Origin: Desulfobulbaceae bacterium
Lineage (GTDB): Bacteria; Bacteroidota; Ignavibacteria; Kapaibacteriales; UBA2268
Direction: 5' to 3'
Length of the DNA: 64,000 nt
Assembly: GCA_018335795.1 (NCBI GenBank)
Contig: JAGXRP010000077.1
Span: forward strand, 62,001-126,000
Of this stretch, positions 21,475-30,783 are shown piece after piece. How positions within the stretch are numbered: the stretch's first letter is position 1; every line of letters begins with the position of its first letter. A program made the translations under genes and the position numbers. The notes under the pieces were generated by a model. It was not told the DNA's origin. It did not search any database and saw nothing but the letters and a program-made list of their open reading frames with translations.

Positions 21475-22635
21475 ATGTACAAGTATTTTTCAATGATAAT
21501 TCTTCTTGTGTTGATGGTATCAAGCTGTTCCGAAGACACAAATTTGACCGAGCCTCTTGATATTTTGAAACAATCTCATGAGCGCAGTACGAAAGTAAAC
21601 ACGGCTGAATATTCTCTCGATTTCACTTTCAAAGCCCCAAATATGGATAATGAATTGAGTGCAAAAGTGACTTTGGTTCGTGACACACTAAATACCTCAT
21701 ATCCTATGAAAATTTATGCCGAATATGCTGACGGGACAAAGATTGCCTATCAGAATGAAAATTTCACATTGGTGGATAATGTAAACAAAAAATACATACA
21801 AATCACCAAAGACCAAGACCCATCAAGGTTTTTGATTGAGAATTTTTTGAATTCATCTTTTGAAATGGTCGCCCCTATCACAAGTTATGATATGTATATT
21901 TCGGAATTCAAAGATTCGATGAAGCTCGAATCTGTAGTCGAAATTGACGGGGTTAAAGCATATTTGCTTACAAGTTCTAAGCATTACCCAGAATTTAATG
22001 TTAACGCTTCAATGAAAATGTATGTTCGGAAAAGCGATTTACTCAGATTCAGAGAAGAAATTTATCAAGTTAGAGGTAACGATACTGTAAAATATATTTC
22101 GAATTTGAAAGATGTTAAATTGGACGGAAAAATTGATGACAAAATCTTTACCCTGAAAAAACCCGAAGGTTACACAGAAGAAGATTTGGGTGCAGCAGAA
22201 CCTAAAGCCTCAGTTGATGTTGGTAGCGTCGCACCGGATTTCCAATTGAAAGACGAATCAGGAAAAATTGTATCATTAGCAAATTTCAAGGGGAAAGTTC
22301 TTGTTTTGGATTTTTGGGGTACATGGTGCAAATGGTGCGTCAAAGCAATGCCTGAGCTACAAAAAGTTCATAAGCATTTTGAAGGCAAAAACGCATTAGT
22401 TCTCGGTATTAGCTGCCAAGAACCTCCCGGAGCCGACCCTGTAAAATTTAAGAAAGATAATAATGTAAATTATCAAACTTTGCTCGAAGGTGACCAAACT
22501 GCAATGGAATATGGCGTTACAGGATTCCCTACGATGTTTGTGGTTGGGAAAGATGGCAAAGTCCTTTACAGAAAATCAGGTTTCACAGAAACTATGGCTC
22601 AAGAGCTTATTGATTTGATTACTCCGAATTTATAA
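21475..22635 (+). CDS. Lipoprotein with N-terminal LolA/DUF2092-like region and C-terminal TlpA thioredoxin domain
   Basis: 386 aa; lipobox MVSSC; DFWGTWCKWCVKAMPELQKVHKHF. Confidence 0.85.
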   Translation: MYKYFSMIILLVLMVSSCSEDTNLTEPLDILKQSHERSTKVNTAEYSLDFTFKAPNMDNELSAKVTLVRDTLNTSYPMKIYAEYADGTKIAYQNENFTLVDNVNKKYIQITKDQDPSRFLIENFLNSSFEMVAPITSYDMYISEFKDSMKLESVVEIDGVKAYLLTSSKHYPEFNVNASMKMYVRKSDLLRFREEIYQVRGNDTVKYISNLKDVKLDGKIDDKIFTLKKPEGYTEEDLGAAEPKASVDVGSVAPDFQLKDESGKIVSLANFKGKVLVLDFWGTWCKWCVKAMPELQKVHKHFEGKNALVLGISCQEPPGADPVKFKKDNNVNYQTLLEGDQTAMEYGVTGFPTMFVVGKDGKVLYRKSGFTETMAQELIDLITPNL

Positions 22636-23745
22636 TTTATGTTCGTCAATCACACGTTGACAAGTATCTAACATAATTTCGGCTGATTTATCCCAAGAAA
22701 ATTGGGAAGCCCAAGAGACAGCACCTTCACTAAGGAGCTGTCTTTTTTCGTTATCAGTCAGCACGATTCTCAATTTGTCGGCTAATTCCATAATATTGCC
22801 ATATTCATACAGTAGTCCCGAAACACCTTCGCTGACTGAGTCGCGTAAACCCGGTACGTTGGCTGAAATAACAGGAGTGCCACAAGCGTTAGCTTCAATA
22901 TTTGTAATCCCCCAACCTTCTTTCATTGATGTATTAACAACGCAATATGATTTGGATAATAATTCCGCTTTTGTCTGCTCATCAACAAAGCCATGAAAAT
23001 GAACTTTATCGCTTATCCCGAGTTTTGTGCATAATTGCTCTAAAAATGGGCGGAAGTCTCCCCTACCTATAAATTCGAGTTTTGCATTTGGGATTTCTTG
23101 CGATACAAAGTAAAAAGCCCTGACTAAATGGTCAACGCTTTTGTACTTTTTGAGGCGACCAAAGTATGTAACAGTCGGGTTTGGATTTTTGGTAGTGACT
23201 GCCATCGGGAAATCGCTTTGCTCAATAGCGTTAGTGACAATCGTGATATTATTCTTATCAAATCCTCTTGAGATGAACTCATCGAGAGTGCTATCAGAAA
23301 CAACCACAAATTTTGTCTTCTTATAAATTACATCTACCAATGACTCAGATAAATAAACATATGCACCAAAAATAGCATTCGTCTCGTGAAAAATACTTTT
23401 CCCGAAGAAATGATGACTGATTGCAAGTAATGGTTCCTTGACAAAAAGCGGTGTAAAGAAGGGTATTTTGTTAATATCATCAATTACAATATCATAGCCT
23501 TGATTTTTGAACCTTTTACTATATTCTTTTGGTATCATGAAATTAAAAAGATTGCGGTCGCCTTTGCGAACAATTTTGATACCGTCAATGATTTCTTCCG
23601 TAGCTAAATCCGGATGTGCACAAGCAAAAATAGTTACATCATGTCCCATAGCGGCGATACGTTTGAAAATTTCGTGCATATGCACTTCAGCACCGCCACC
23701 GAATGGATTTTTGATGTCCTGCCAATTGATTATAAGTATTTTCAT
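22630..23745 (-). CDS. Glycosyltransferase family 4
   Basis: 371 aa; GGGAEVHMHEIFKRIAAMGHDVTIFA, YFGRLKKYKSVDHLVRAF, EGWGITNIEANACGTPVI. Confidence 0.93.
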   Translation of the reverse strand: MKILIINWQDIKNPFGGGAEVHMHEIFKRIAAMGHDVTIFACAHPDLATEEIIDGIKIVRKGDRNLFNFMIPKEYSKRFKNQGYDIVIDDINKIPFFTPLFVKEPLLAISHHFFGKSIFHETNAIFGAYVYLSESLVDVIYKKTKFVVVSDSTLDEFISRGFDKNNITIVTNAIEQSDFPMAVTTKNPNPTVTYFGRLKKYKSVDHLVRAFYFVSQEIPNAKLEFIGRGDFRPFLEQLCTKLGISDKVHFHGFVDEQTKAELLSKSYCVVNTSMKEGWGITNIEANACGTPVISANVPGLRDSVSEGVSGLLYEYGNIMELADKLRIVLTDNEKRQLLSEGAVSWASQFSWDKSAEIMLDTCQRVIDEHKL

Positions 23746-23828
23746 TTATTTAAGGCACGTTATTTGTGAATTTCTATTTAAATATAATCAAATATAATAG
23801 AATTATCTGATTTAGTGGGGATGAAAGT

Positions 23829-24917
23829 ATGAAAAACCTATATATTGCCTTTTTCGGGAACAATAGATTATGCAGAATATTGACATTGTTAATAATATTA
23901 ACCATTACAGGTATTCCTATTTCGTCATGTTCGACTGCTCGAAGTGTAAGAGGAGCAAAATTAACTTCCTCACTTCCTGCTACCAACAAAGTGGACAAAT
24001 TGCAAAAAAGTAAGACAAATACTACAATTGCAGAAACTGACGAAATCGTTGAAATTGGAGTAAACTCTACGGAAGTCACGACCGAAAAAGAGCCAATGAT
24101 TTCTGAAAATGTAATCAGACAAATTCCGACATTGAGAGAACAAATGATGACAATCGTTGAAGAACAAAAAGCCTCAAACACAAGATTGGACAATATTGAA
24201 GATACAATATCAGAGATTAAGAAATTGATTCAAAATTTGAGTTATGACATTGCTGATGTTAAATCCGATATGAATATTTTGCCCGAAACAGGAAACTCAA
24301 GAAAAAATTCACTTTCAAAAGCCGCTATTCCGAGCAATGAAAGCAACAAAACGATTCTAATGCCCGATGAAATTTCAAAACCTACTTCAAAATCAAACAG
24401 CACAGCTAAGAAAGATGTATTGTCAAGAGCAGTTAATGAAACATATCTCGAGCCTGACGAAGTCGTAATACCGAAAAAAAATATTGTTCAGAAACCCATC
24501 ACTAAAGCTGAAGTCCAAGAAAGTAAAGCAACTAAAAATAGTATAGTGCTTTCAGACAGTGAGGAATTGACAGCAGGCAAGAAGCTCTTTGAACAGGGGG
24601 CATATGCACAAGCTTTAAGTACTTTCCAAAAAGCCCTTCAAAGCGAAACAAGCAAAACTAAAGAGAATGAAATCAATCTGAATATTGGAAAATGTTACTA
24701 TCAAATCGGTGATTATGATAATGCGCTCACCCACTTTTCTAAAGTTATTAATTCGAGTAACAGCCAGTTCACAGACCATGCCCAATTGCTATCGGCAGAC
24801 AGCAAATTGAAATCAGGCAAAATCAACGAAGCGAAAGGTGATTACAAAAAATTGATTGAAAGCAACCCAAGCAGTCCATTCGCACCAAAAGCAAGAAAAA
24901 TGCTCCAAAAACTGTAA
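23829..24917 (+). CDS. TPR lipoprotein (YbgF/CpoB-like)
   Basis: 362 aa; ISSCSTARSV lipobox, coiled coil, C-terminal TPRs (AGKKLFEQGAYAQALSTFQKAL, GKCYYQIGDYDNALTHFSKVI). Confidence 0.8.
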   Translation: MKNLYIAFFGNNRLCRILTLLIILTITGIPISSCSTARSVRGAKLTSSLPATNKVDKLQKSKTNTTIAETDEIVEIGVNSTEVTTEKEPMISENVIRQIPTLREQMMTIVEEQKASNTRLDNIEDTISEIKKLIQNLSYDIADVKSDMNILPETGNSRKNSLSKAAIPSNESNKTILMPDEISKPTSKSNSTAKKDVLSRAVNETYLEPDEVVIPKKNIVQKPITKAEVQESKATKNSIVLSDSEELTAGKKLFEQGAYAQALSTFQKALQSETSKTKENEINLNIGKCYYQIGDYDNALTHFSKVINSSNSQFTDHAQLLSADSKLKSGKINEAKGDYKKLIESNPSSPFAPKARKMLQKL

Positions 24918-24920
24918 TTA

Positions 24921-27900
24921 TCACTGCTCAGAATTTGAATTAGCTTTCAGTTGCATTTTCTTAGCAGTATGATTTGCAGGCTCCATCAAGTCTGAATAAT
25001 ACTTTTGCTCCTTAATTTCATCGTCTGTAATGAATGTAATATCGAGGAAATTCTCGATAGAATATCCAGAGCGATTATAATTTAGTTGGCTCAGGCAATG
25101 ATTCCAGCCTTCAAACCAAACTTTAAGCTCCTTGAATTGTTCTTCGCTACCATCGAAATGAACCAATAAATCTATATCAGAATTTGAAGTAGCTGTTTCA
25201 TTGTAAACAGTACCATACAAATAGACATCTTTAACGCCGAAACGCTTCGCATCGAGCTTCAGTGCGACGCTTTCAGCCATTCGTTTACGCCATTGCAAAG
25301 CTTCTTCTGCTGAGGATTCGCCTTTCAGTGCTGAATAAGAAATATTGCCTGATGTATAATTTGCAGTAGTAGTCGGGTCAGTCAGCAGTGCCATTGCAAA
25401 GTCATCATCAGCATTCATGAGCAATCTCAAAATACCACCACCTGTGGTTTCTCGAACATTGATTACTCGTAAAACATTGTTTAAATGCTCAAATTCGGGC
25501 AAATAACGAGTTAGCGTATTTTCATTTTTCATGAAGAAATCACGTTTGAAAATTACGTCTTTTGAACCAGGATATAATGGCAAATATCTGATTCCTGCTT
25601 CAACCAAATCTTGGAAAAAATGAGTACCGAATGACAAATCAGGCACATATTGCTCCTTTTGTTTGGCAATTTCAATTAAAACTGCAGTATTATGAATATC
25701 CGAATAAGTGATTTTTACACCAAGACGTATGTCGTCTCGAGTACCCCAGCGACCGGGACCCATAAGTATGAATGTCTTCTTAGGTAAAAGTTTGTTCAAT
25801 CTGCTGACTGCATGACCAACATCGTTCAAATGCTCAAGTTCTTTGGTTTTACCATAATTTTCGGGGTCAACGTAAACAATATGGGCGATATCGGGTACTT
25901 TTCCATTTGAGACGAATCGGTTGGCAGTAAAGATAATTTTCTTTGGGTCAACATCCTTTGGAATAACTGCCGATTGGGCCTCTTGTGATGACGATTGTGG
26001 GCGGCATTGCAACAAATATAAATCCTTGCCATCGCATGCAAATTCAATGTCAACAGGCGTTCCCAACTTGCTTTTGAGTTCGAGCAACACGGCATTAATC
26101 ATTTCGATATATTTTTTGTTGTGAACCAAATTTTCAAAAGTCACAACAATATCGTCTTTGCGAGTATCAATACCAAGACCCATCGGTCTTTTTATTCGGC
26201 GACGCTCTTCGACAATCGAAAAAATTTCATTTAACATCGGATACTTATTTCCAACTTCAGTCAAAAGCGTCTTGATAGGAATTGTTTCAAAAGAATTGGT
26301 CTCCAAATTCATCACATCAATATGCTTAGGAGAGTAACCAACAATTTCCTGATAAGTTTGGTTCACTTTCAATTCAGGCTGCCCCGGGGCAATCAATAAT
26401 GGGAAATCTTGGCTAATTCTATCCACAGCACGAGTGCCAAGCCCTGTTACCATTCTAATCAATCCATCTTCACGTTTGATACGCGGCGACCATCTGAATT
26501 CATTGTTGCTAAAAGCAACACCTGCAAATGCCGGGAAGAAATATTTGCCAACTTTTGTCCCAACAACTTCTTGAATCAAAATCCCCATCTCCTCGTTGAA
26601 ATCGAGCAAACCACGTTCAGTTCTGTAACCTATCGGGTCGGGTCCGAAAGTCGAAGCATAAACTTCGGCAATTGCATCTACTAATTCATCAAGTCGTTGC
26701 TGCTTGCTGCCTTGATTTGCCAAGAAAAGGGACTTATATTTACCAGCAAAAGCTGAGCCCATACGGTCTTCCAAAAGGCTTGAACTACGAATAATAATAG
26801 GATTATCCCCAAAATCATCTAAAGCCCTCGAAAGTCCATTCAAAATTTCTGATGAAAATTGGGAATTTTTGAAAGCCTGCATGATATGAGGATATTCTTG
26901 GCGAATTTCCTCGATATCGCGATATTTTTGCTCAATGATGTCTTCCATATTATTATAGTACATGAAATTCATCAATCCATCGGATGTTATATACCAAGTT
27001 TTAGGAAATTTGATTCCCGACATGACATTTGAGTATTCAGTTGATTTCTCTATGATTTTTCCTGCAAGTAATAAACCGGAGCCTTTACCGCCCAATTTGC
27101 CGTGACTTTCCGGTGGAAAAATCATCTTTTGGAGCAGGTAATAAAAATCCTGAATATTGAGATAATTTTTGGCGATGTCAATAAATTCGAGTTGGTCATT
27201 CAGGAATCGTCTGATTAGGGCAACGATTATACCTTGTCTGGTGGGTGTCAGTCCCAAATCATAGGTTGGGTTGACCTGATGATAGCGTCTAATGGCATCA
27301 GCTACATCCGCTAAAGGTGAATTTTGGCTAGCTAATAATTTTACAAGATGATGGGATTTTTCTTCATTTATCCATTTCTGAATTTTTTGCATTATATCAT
27401 TATCGCTAAAGTACTTTGCAGCAATTTCGAAAATTTCGTTGCCAAGTTTGAATGACTGTTGCAGTACAGTTTTTTTGGTCGGGCGATTAAGAAAATCACT
27501 CGAGGTTAAATCATAATCCAATTTCGAGCCTAGCTTTTCAAACATATCGGAAGATTCTTTGATACCTTTGCAATATAGATGATTCAGCATTTTGCGGGAT
27601 AAAATCGAGAAGAGATTCTGGTCGGTTCGCTTGAGCATATCCAATATTACTGTCCATTCTGGGCGTCTATAATTATTGCTATCGCCATTTGATTGAGACA
27701 ATTCGTCGAAAATCACCTTCATTTTGGTGAAGAATAAATAATGAGCAAACCTCTCGGCAATCGTTTTAAGTAATTTTTTCTCTTCTTTATAAAAAGGACC
27801 TTCGTCCAACTCAGGTAGATGCTGAGAATAATAGACATTCATATTGCCAAAAACTTCATTATGAACTTTTATTGAAGAGCTCAGACACCATTCAGTTTCG

Positions 27901-28106
27901 TGGAAATCGGTCAAAGTGTAGTCCTTATCGGCAATAGTGATTTTGGTCATACACAATTCAGGGTACCTTAAACCTGTAGGAATAATAGCTAATATCGCGA
28001 ATATCATCTCTTCCGAGCTTCGGTTCGAGTTCAAAATTTCTTCAATTGAGTAAAGGCAGTTTAGTTCTTTGGCACGCTCTTCAAGGCTTCTGATTATGTT
28101 ATCCAT
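24921..28106 (-). CDS. GAF - PPDK/PEP-synthase N-terminal ATP-grasp - nucleotidyltransferase multidomain protein
   Basis: 1061 aa; GGKGSGLLLAGKII, NPIIIRSSSLLEDRMGSAFAGKYKS, LYLLQCRPQS, GPGRWGTRDDIRLGV, C-terminal YGTVYNETATSNSDIDLLVHF. Confidence 0.85.
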   Translation of the reverse strand: MDNIIRSLEERAKELNCLYSIEEILNSNRSSEEMIFAILAIIPTGLRYPELCMTKITIADKDYTLTDFHETEWCLSSSIKVHNEVFGNMNVYYSQHLPELDEGPFYKEEKKLLKTIAERFAHYLFFTKMKVIFDELSQSNGDSNNYRRPEWTVILDMLKRTDQNLFSILSRKMLNHLYCKGIKESSDMFEKLGSKLDYDLTSSDFLNRPTKKTVLQQSFKLGNEIFEIAAKYFSDNDIMQKIQKWINEEKSHHLVKLLASQNSPLADVADAIRRYHQVNPTYDLGLTPTRQGIIVALIRRFLNDQLEFIDIAKNYLNIQDFYYLLQKMIFPPESHGKLGGKGSGLLLAGKIIEKSTEYSNVMSGIKFPKTWYITSDGLMNFMYYNNMEDIIEQKYRDIEEIRQEYPHIMQAFKNSQFSSEILNGLSRALDDFGDNPIIIRSSSLLEDRMGSAFAGKYKSLFLANQGSKQQRLDELVDAIAEVYASTFGPDPIGYRTERGLLDFNEEMGILIQEVVGTKVGKYFFPAFAGVAFSNNEFRWSPRIKREDGLIRMVTGLGTRAVDRISQDFPLLIAPGQPELKVNQTYQEIVGYSPKHIDVMNLETNSFETIPIKTLLTEVGNKYPMLNEIFSIVEERRRIKRPMGLGIDTRKDDIVVTFENLVHNKKYIEMINAVLLELKSKLGTPVDIEFACDGKDLYLLQCRPQSSSQEAQSAVIPKDVDPKKIIFTANRFVSNGKVPDIAHIVYVDPENYGKTKELEHLNDVGHAVSRLNKLLPKKTFILMGPGRWGTRDDIRLGVKITYSDIHNTAVLIEIAKQKEQYVPDLSFGTHFFQDLVEAGIRYLPLYPGSKDVIFKRDFFMKNENTLTRYLPEFEHLNNVLRVINVRETTGGGILRLLMNADDDFAMALLTDPTTTANYTSGNISYSALKGESSAEEALQWRKRMAESVALKLDAKRFGVKDVYLYGTVYNETATSNSDIDLLVHFDGSEEQFKELKVWFEGWNHCLSQLNYNRSGYSIENFLDITFITDDEIKEQKYYSDLMEPANHTAKKMQLKANSNSEQ

Positions 28107-28256
28107 ATGAATTATCTCATTATAAAAATATACATTTTAGTAAAGAGATCTTCGGCTTGATTTTATTTTATTTCGAAGATTTCATCGTAAAAAACGATTT
28201 TTTGTTATTTTTCAGACATTAAAATATAAGTTTTTATGATTTTTTGTTAATTTTAA

Positions 28257-28289
28257 TTTGTCATATTGTCATAAAATTTCGTACTTTTG
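28257..28289 (+). promoter_or_regulatory. Candidate Bacteroidota-type promoter for gdhA
   Basis: TTTG (28257-28260), 21-nt spacer, TACTTTTG (28282-28289) matches TTTG/TAnnTTTG consensus. Confidence 0.45.
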
Positions 28290-28358
28290 TACAATAAATT
28301 GTTGTAACTCGTAAAAAACGAGTTCTTAAATTGTAAGATTAAATTTTCGAGGCAGATT

Positions 28359-29645
28359 ATGTCAGAAGGATCATTCAATCCCTTCAATATGGCGCAACAT
28401 CAATTCGACGCCATTGCTGAACAACTTCAGTTAGATGAAGCAACCCGCGATTTATTAAGAAATGTTGACAGAGAGTTCCATTTTAACATTCCAATAAGAA
28501 TGGATGACGGCTCATACAAGGTGTTCAAAGGATTTCGTTGCCAACACAACGACGCTCGCGGACCTGCAAAAGGCGGCATCAGATTTCATCCCCAAGAAAC
28601 AATTGATACTGTGAAAGCACTTTCAATGTGGATGACTTGGAAAACTGCCGTTGTTGATATACCATTGGGCGGTGGCAAGGGTGGCGTAATTTGCGACCCA
28701 CGCAATCTCTCATTACGCGAACAAGAAGCAATTTGCCGCGGTTGGATTCGCCAAGTTGCCAAAAATGTTGGTCCATTGCAAGATGTTCCGGCACCTGACG
28801 TAATGACAAATGGTCAGCACATGCTTTGGATGTTGGACGAATACGAAAGAATGGTCGGCTACAAAGCTCCCGGTTTGATTACCGGAAAACCTTTGGGCAT
28901 GGGCGGTTCTTTAGGCAGAACCGAAGCTACAGGTTACGGTGTGATTTATACCGTTCGTGAAGCTCTGAATGAAATGAACATTGACATCAAAAACACAACT
29001 GCATCATTCCAAGGATTTGGCAATGTAAGCCAGTACGCAATTGACCTTTATACTCAATATGGTGGCAAAGCAATTGCTGTATCAAGTTGGGATAATACTG
29101 ACAAGAAAGCATATACTTATCGTAAAATGTCCGGTCTATATTTGCAAGAATTGCTTGATATCACTAATCGTTTTGGAGAAATTGACCGAAATAAAGCTAT
29201 CGAATTAGGCTACGAAGTACTTTCCGGCGACGCATGGATTGAACAAGATGTTGATATTTTAATTCCGGCGGCTTTGGAGAATCAAGTCAATGCTGAAAAT
29301 GTGAATAGAATTGCACCAAAAGTAAAATTGATTTCTGAAGGTGCTAACGGACCTACAACTCCGGAAGCCGACAAAGTAATTTACGAACGCGGCATCTGGA
29401 TGATTCCTGACTTTTTGGCTAATGCAGGTGGTGTAACATGTTCGTATTTTGAACAAGTACAATGCAACCAAAATTATTTCTGGACAAAACAAGAAGTTTT
29501 GGAAAAATTAGACAGCAAGATGACACACGCTTATCATGCAGTATCTGATTTGGCTCGCGAACGCAATATCTACATGCGCGATGCAGCTTATTTGATTTCA
29601 GTTTCAAGAGTTGCAGAAGCATGCAAATTAAGAGGCTGGGTCTAA
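28359..29645 (+). CDS. gdhA: Glu/Leu/Phe/Val dehydrogenase (glutamate dehydrogenase)
   Basis: 428 aa; PIRMDDGSYKVFKGFRCQHNDARGPAKGGIRFHP, PLGGGKGGV, PAPDVMT, GFGNVSQYA. Confidence 0.96.
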   Translation: MSEGSFNPFNMAQHQFDAIAEQLQLDEATRDLLRNVDREFHFNIPIRMDDGSYKVFKGFRCQHNDARGPAKGGIRFHPQETIDTVKALSMWMTWKTAVVDIPLGGGKGGVICDPRNLSLREQEAICRGWIRQVAKNVGPLQDVPAPDVMTNGQHMLWMLDEYERMVGYKAPGLITGKPLGMGGSLGRTEATGYGVIYTVREALNEMNIDIKNTTASFQGFGNVSQYAIDLYTQYGGKAIAVSSWDNTDKKAYTYRKMSGLYLQELLDITNRFGEIDRNKAIELGYEVLSGDAWIEQDVDILIPAALENQVNAENVNRIAPKVKLISEGANGPTTPEADKVIYERGIWMIPDFLANAGGVTCSYFEQVQCNQNYFWTKQEVLEKLDSKMTHAYHAVSDLARERNIYMRDAAYLISVSRVAEACKLRGWV

Positions 29646-29674
29646 TAGCTCCAGATAGCTTTCCTATAGATTTA

Positions 29675-29707
29675 GACTGCTCAAATATTTTTGGGCAGTC
29701 TTTTTTT
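29675..29707 (+). terminator. Rho-independent terminator of gdhA
   Basis: GACTGC ... GCAGTC followed by T7. Confidence 0.85.
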
Positions 29708-29735
29708 ATGTCTGAACTATGATTTGAGTTTCTTT

Positions 29736-29815
29736 ATTCATCCGATGACTTGAAGTTTTCAGATGAATTGGTTTGATTAAAGTTGTGCAAAATCTGAGGG
29801 AGTCATCGGATGAAT
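29736..29815. repeat. Second locus of the ATTCATCCGATGACT repeat
   Basis: ATTCATCCGATGACT (29736-29750) and AGTCATCGGATGAAT (29801-29815), with a decayed inner arm AGTTTTCAGATGAAT. Confidence 0.85.
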
Positions 29816-29827
29816 TGTACTTGTATG

Positions 29828-29928
29828 AACTATGATTTATATGATTTGAATGATTAAAATGATGAAAGTGAATACATACACCACATTATAAAATCATAAA
29901 AATCATTTTAATCAAAAAAATCATAGTT
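29828..29928. repeat. AACTATGATTT...AAATCATAGTT inverted repeat with 9-bp internal period
   Basis: GATTTATAT GATTTGAAT GATTAAAAT GATGAAAGT ... AAATCATAA AAATCATTT TAATCAAAA AAATCATAG TT. Confidence 0.85.
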
Positions 29929-29999
29929 GAGAAAATATAAGAATTTTTTCCGTAGTTTCGTAAAATATAAATTGAACGTATATTATTTAGGACTAAAAT

Positions 30000-30542
30000 A
30001 TGACAAAAGTATTCAAACAGATAACTCTTGCTTTAACATTGTTGATTTCATTTCTTACGGCAGGGCAAACTTTGGCTCAAAAGGCGACAGACACAATCAG
30101 AGTAGATTACTCGTTTTGGGGCAACAGCTATTACTTAGGCGAAATGGAGCACTCAAAAAGTGAAATCAGGGACTTACTTTATGCAAATCCAAGTTCGGAA
30201 AAGTTAGTGAAATCATACTCGACTAATAAAAATTGGGGCTATCTTACGCTTACGACAGGCGCACTATTAACAGCGTATTCATTTTATGAAGCTTGGAGAA
30301 TTGATAACAATTATGCCGGCTCTCCATTTAGTAATCATGGCAGCTATGATGCAACAACTTTTACTATTAGAGCAATTTTAGCTGTGGCGCTAGATATAGT
30401 TGGTATAATGCAATTGACCAGCAGTAATAAACAATTTAATAGAGCAATTAAGGCGTATAATAAGAATTCGCTTTCGTCAAATCTTGACTATAATTTTTAC
30501 ATCGGCTTCAATCGGATTGGTGTTGTCGTGGTTTTTAATTAA
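30000..30542 (+). CDS. Hypothetical secreted/membrane protein
   Basis: 180 aa; signal peptide (LTLLISFLTAGQTLAQ) and additional hydrophobic segments; no family recognised. Confidence 0.6.
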   Translation: MTKVFKQITLALTLLISFLTAGQTLAQKATDTIRVDYSFWGNSYYLGEMEHSKSEIRDLLYANPSSEKLVKSYSTNKNWGYLTLTTGALLTAYSFYEAWRIDNNYAGSPFSNHGSYDATTFTIRAILAVALDIVGIMQLTSSNKQFNRAIKAYNKNSLSSNLDYNFYIGFNRIGVVVVFN

Positions 30543-30582
30543 AGTAAACTTTGGTCTGCCCAAGGTGTGGCGCATCTAAAGA

Positions 30583-30738
30583 CTACATATTCACAAACAT
30601 CTGAGTTTGGTTGCCGATGAGTATGTAATACACTCCACGAGGCAGATGCGACAAATCAACCCTTAAATTCCTGTTCCCTGAGCTTGTCGAAGGGTGGAAC
30701 GGGGTAGTTAAAAACACATCCCCAAAAAAAAAGCTGCC
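30583..30738 (-). pseudogene. Remnant of a T9SS C-terminal sorting domain
   Basis: Minus-strand reading ...GDVFLTTPFHPSTSSGNRNLRVDLSHLPRGVYYILIGNQTQMFVNM*; no start or upstream domain. Confidence 0.6.
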
Positions 30739-30751
30739 CTAATGGGCAGCC
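30722..30751 (-). terminator. Rho-independent terminator of the tlpA-like gene
   Basis: Minus strand GCTGCCCATTAGGGCAGC then T9. Confidence 0.85.
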
Positions 30752-30783
30752 TATTGAATTTATTTTAAAGTGACATCAAATGA

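Noticed and set aside
29927-30163. 78-aa ORF overlapping the start of the 30000 gene
   Set aside because: Overlaps the better-supported 180-aa ORF with signal peptide and begins in a repeat.
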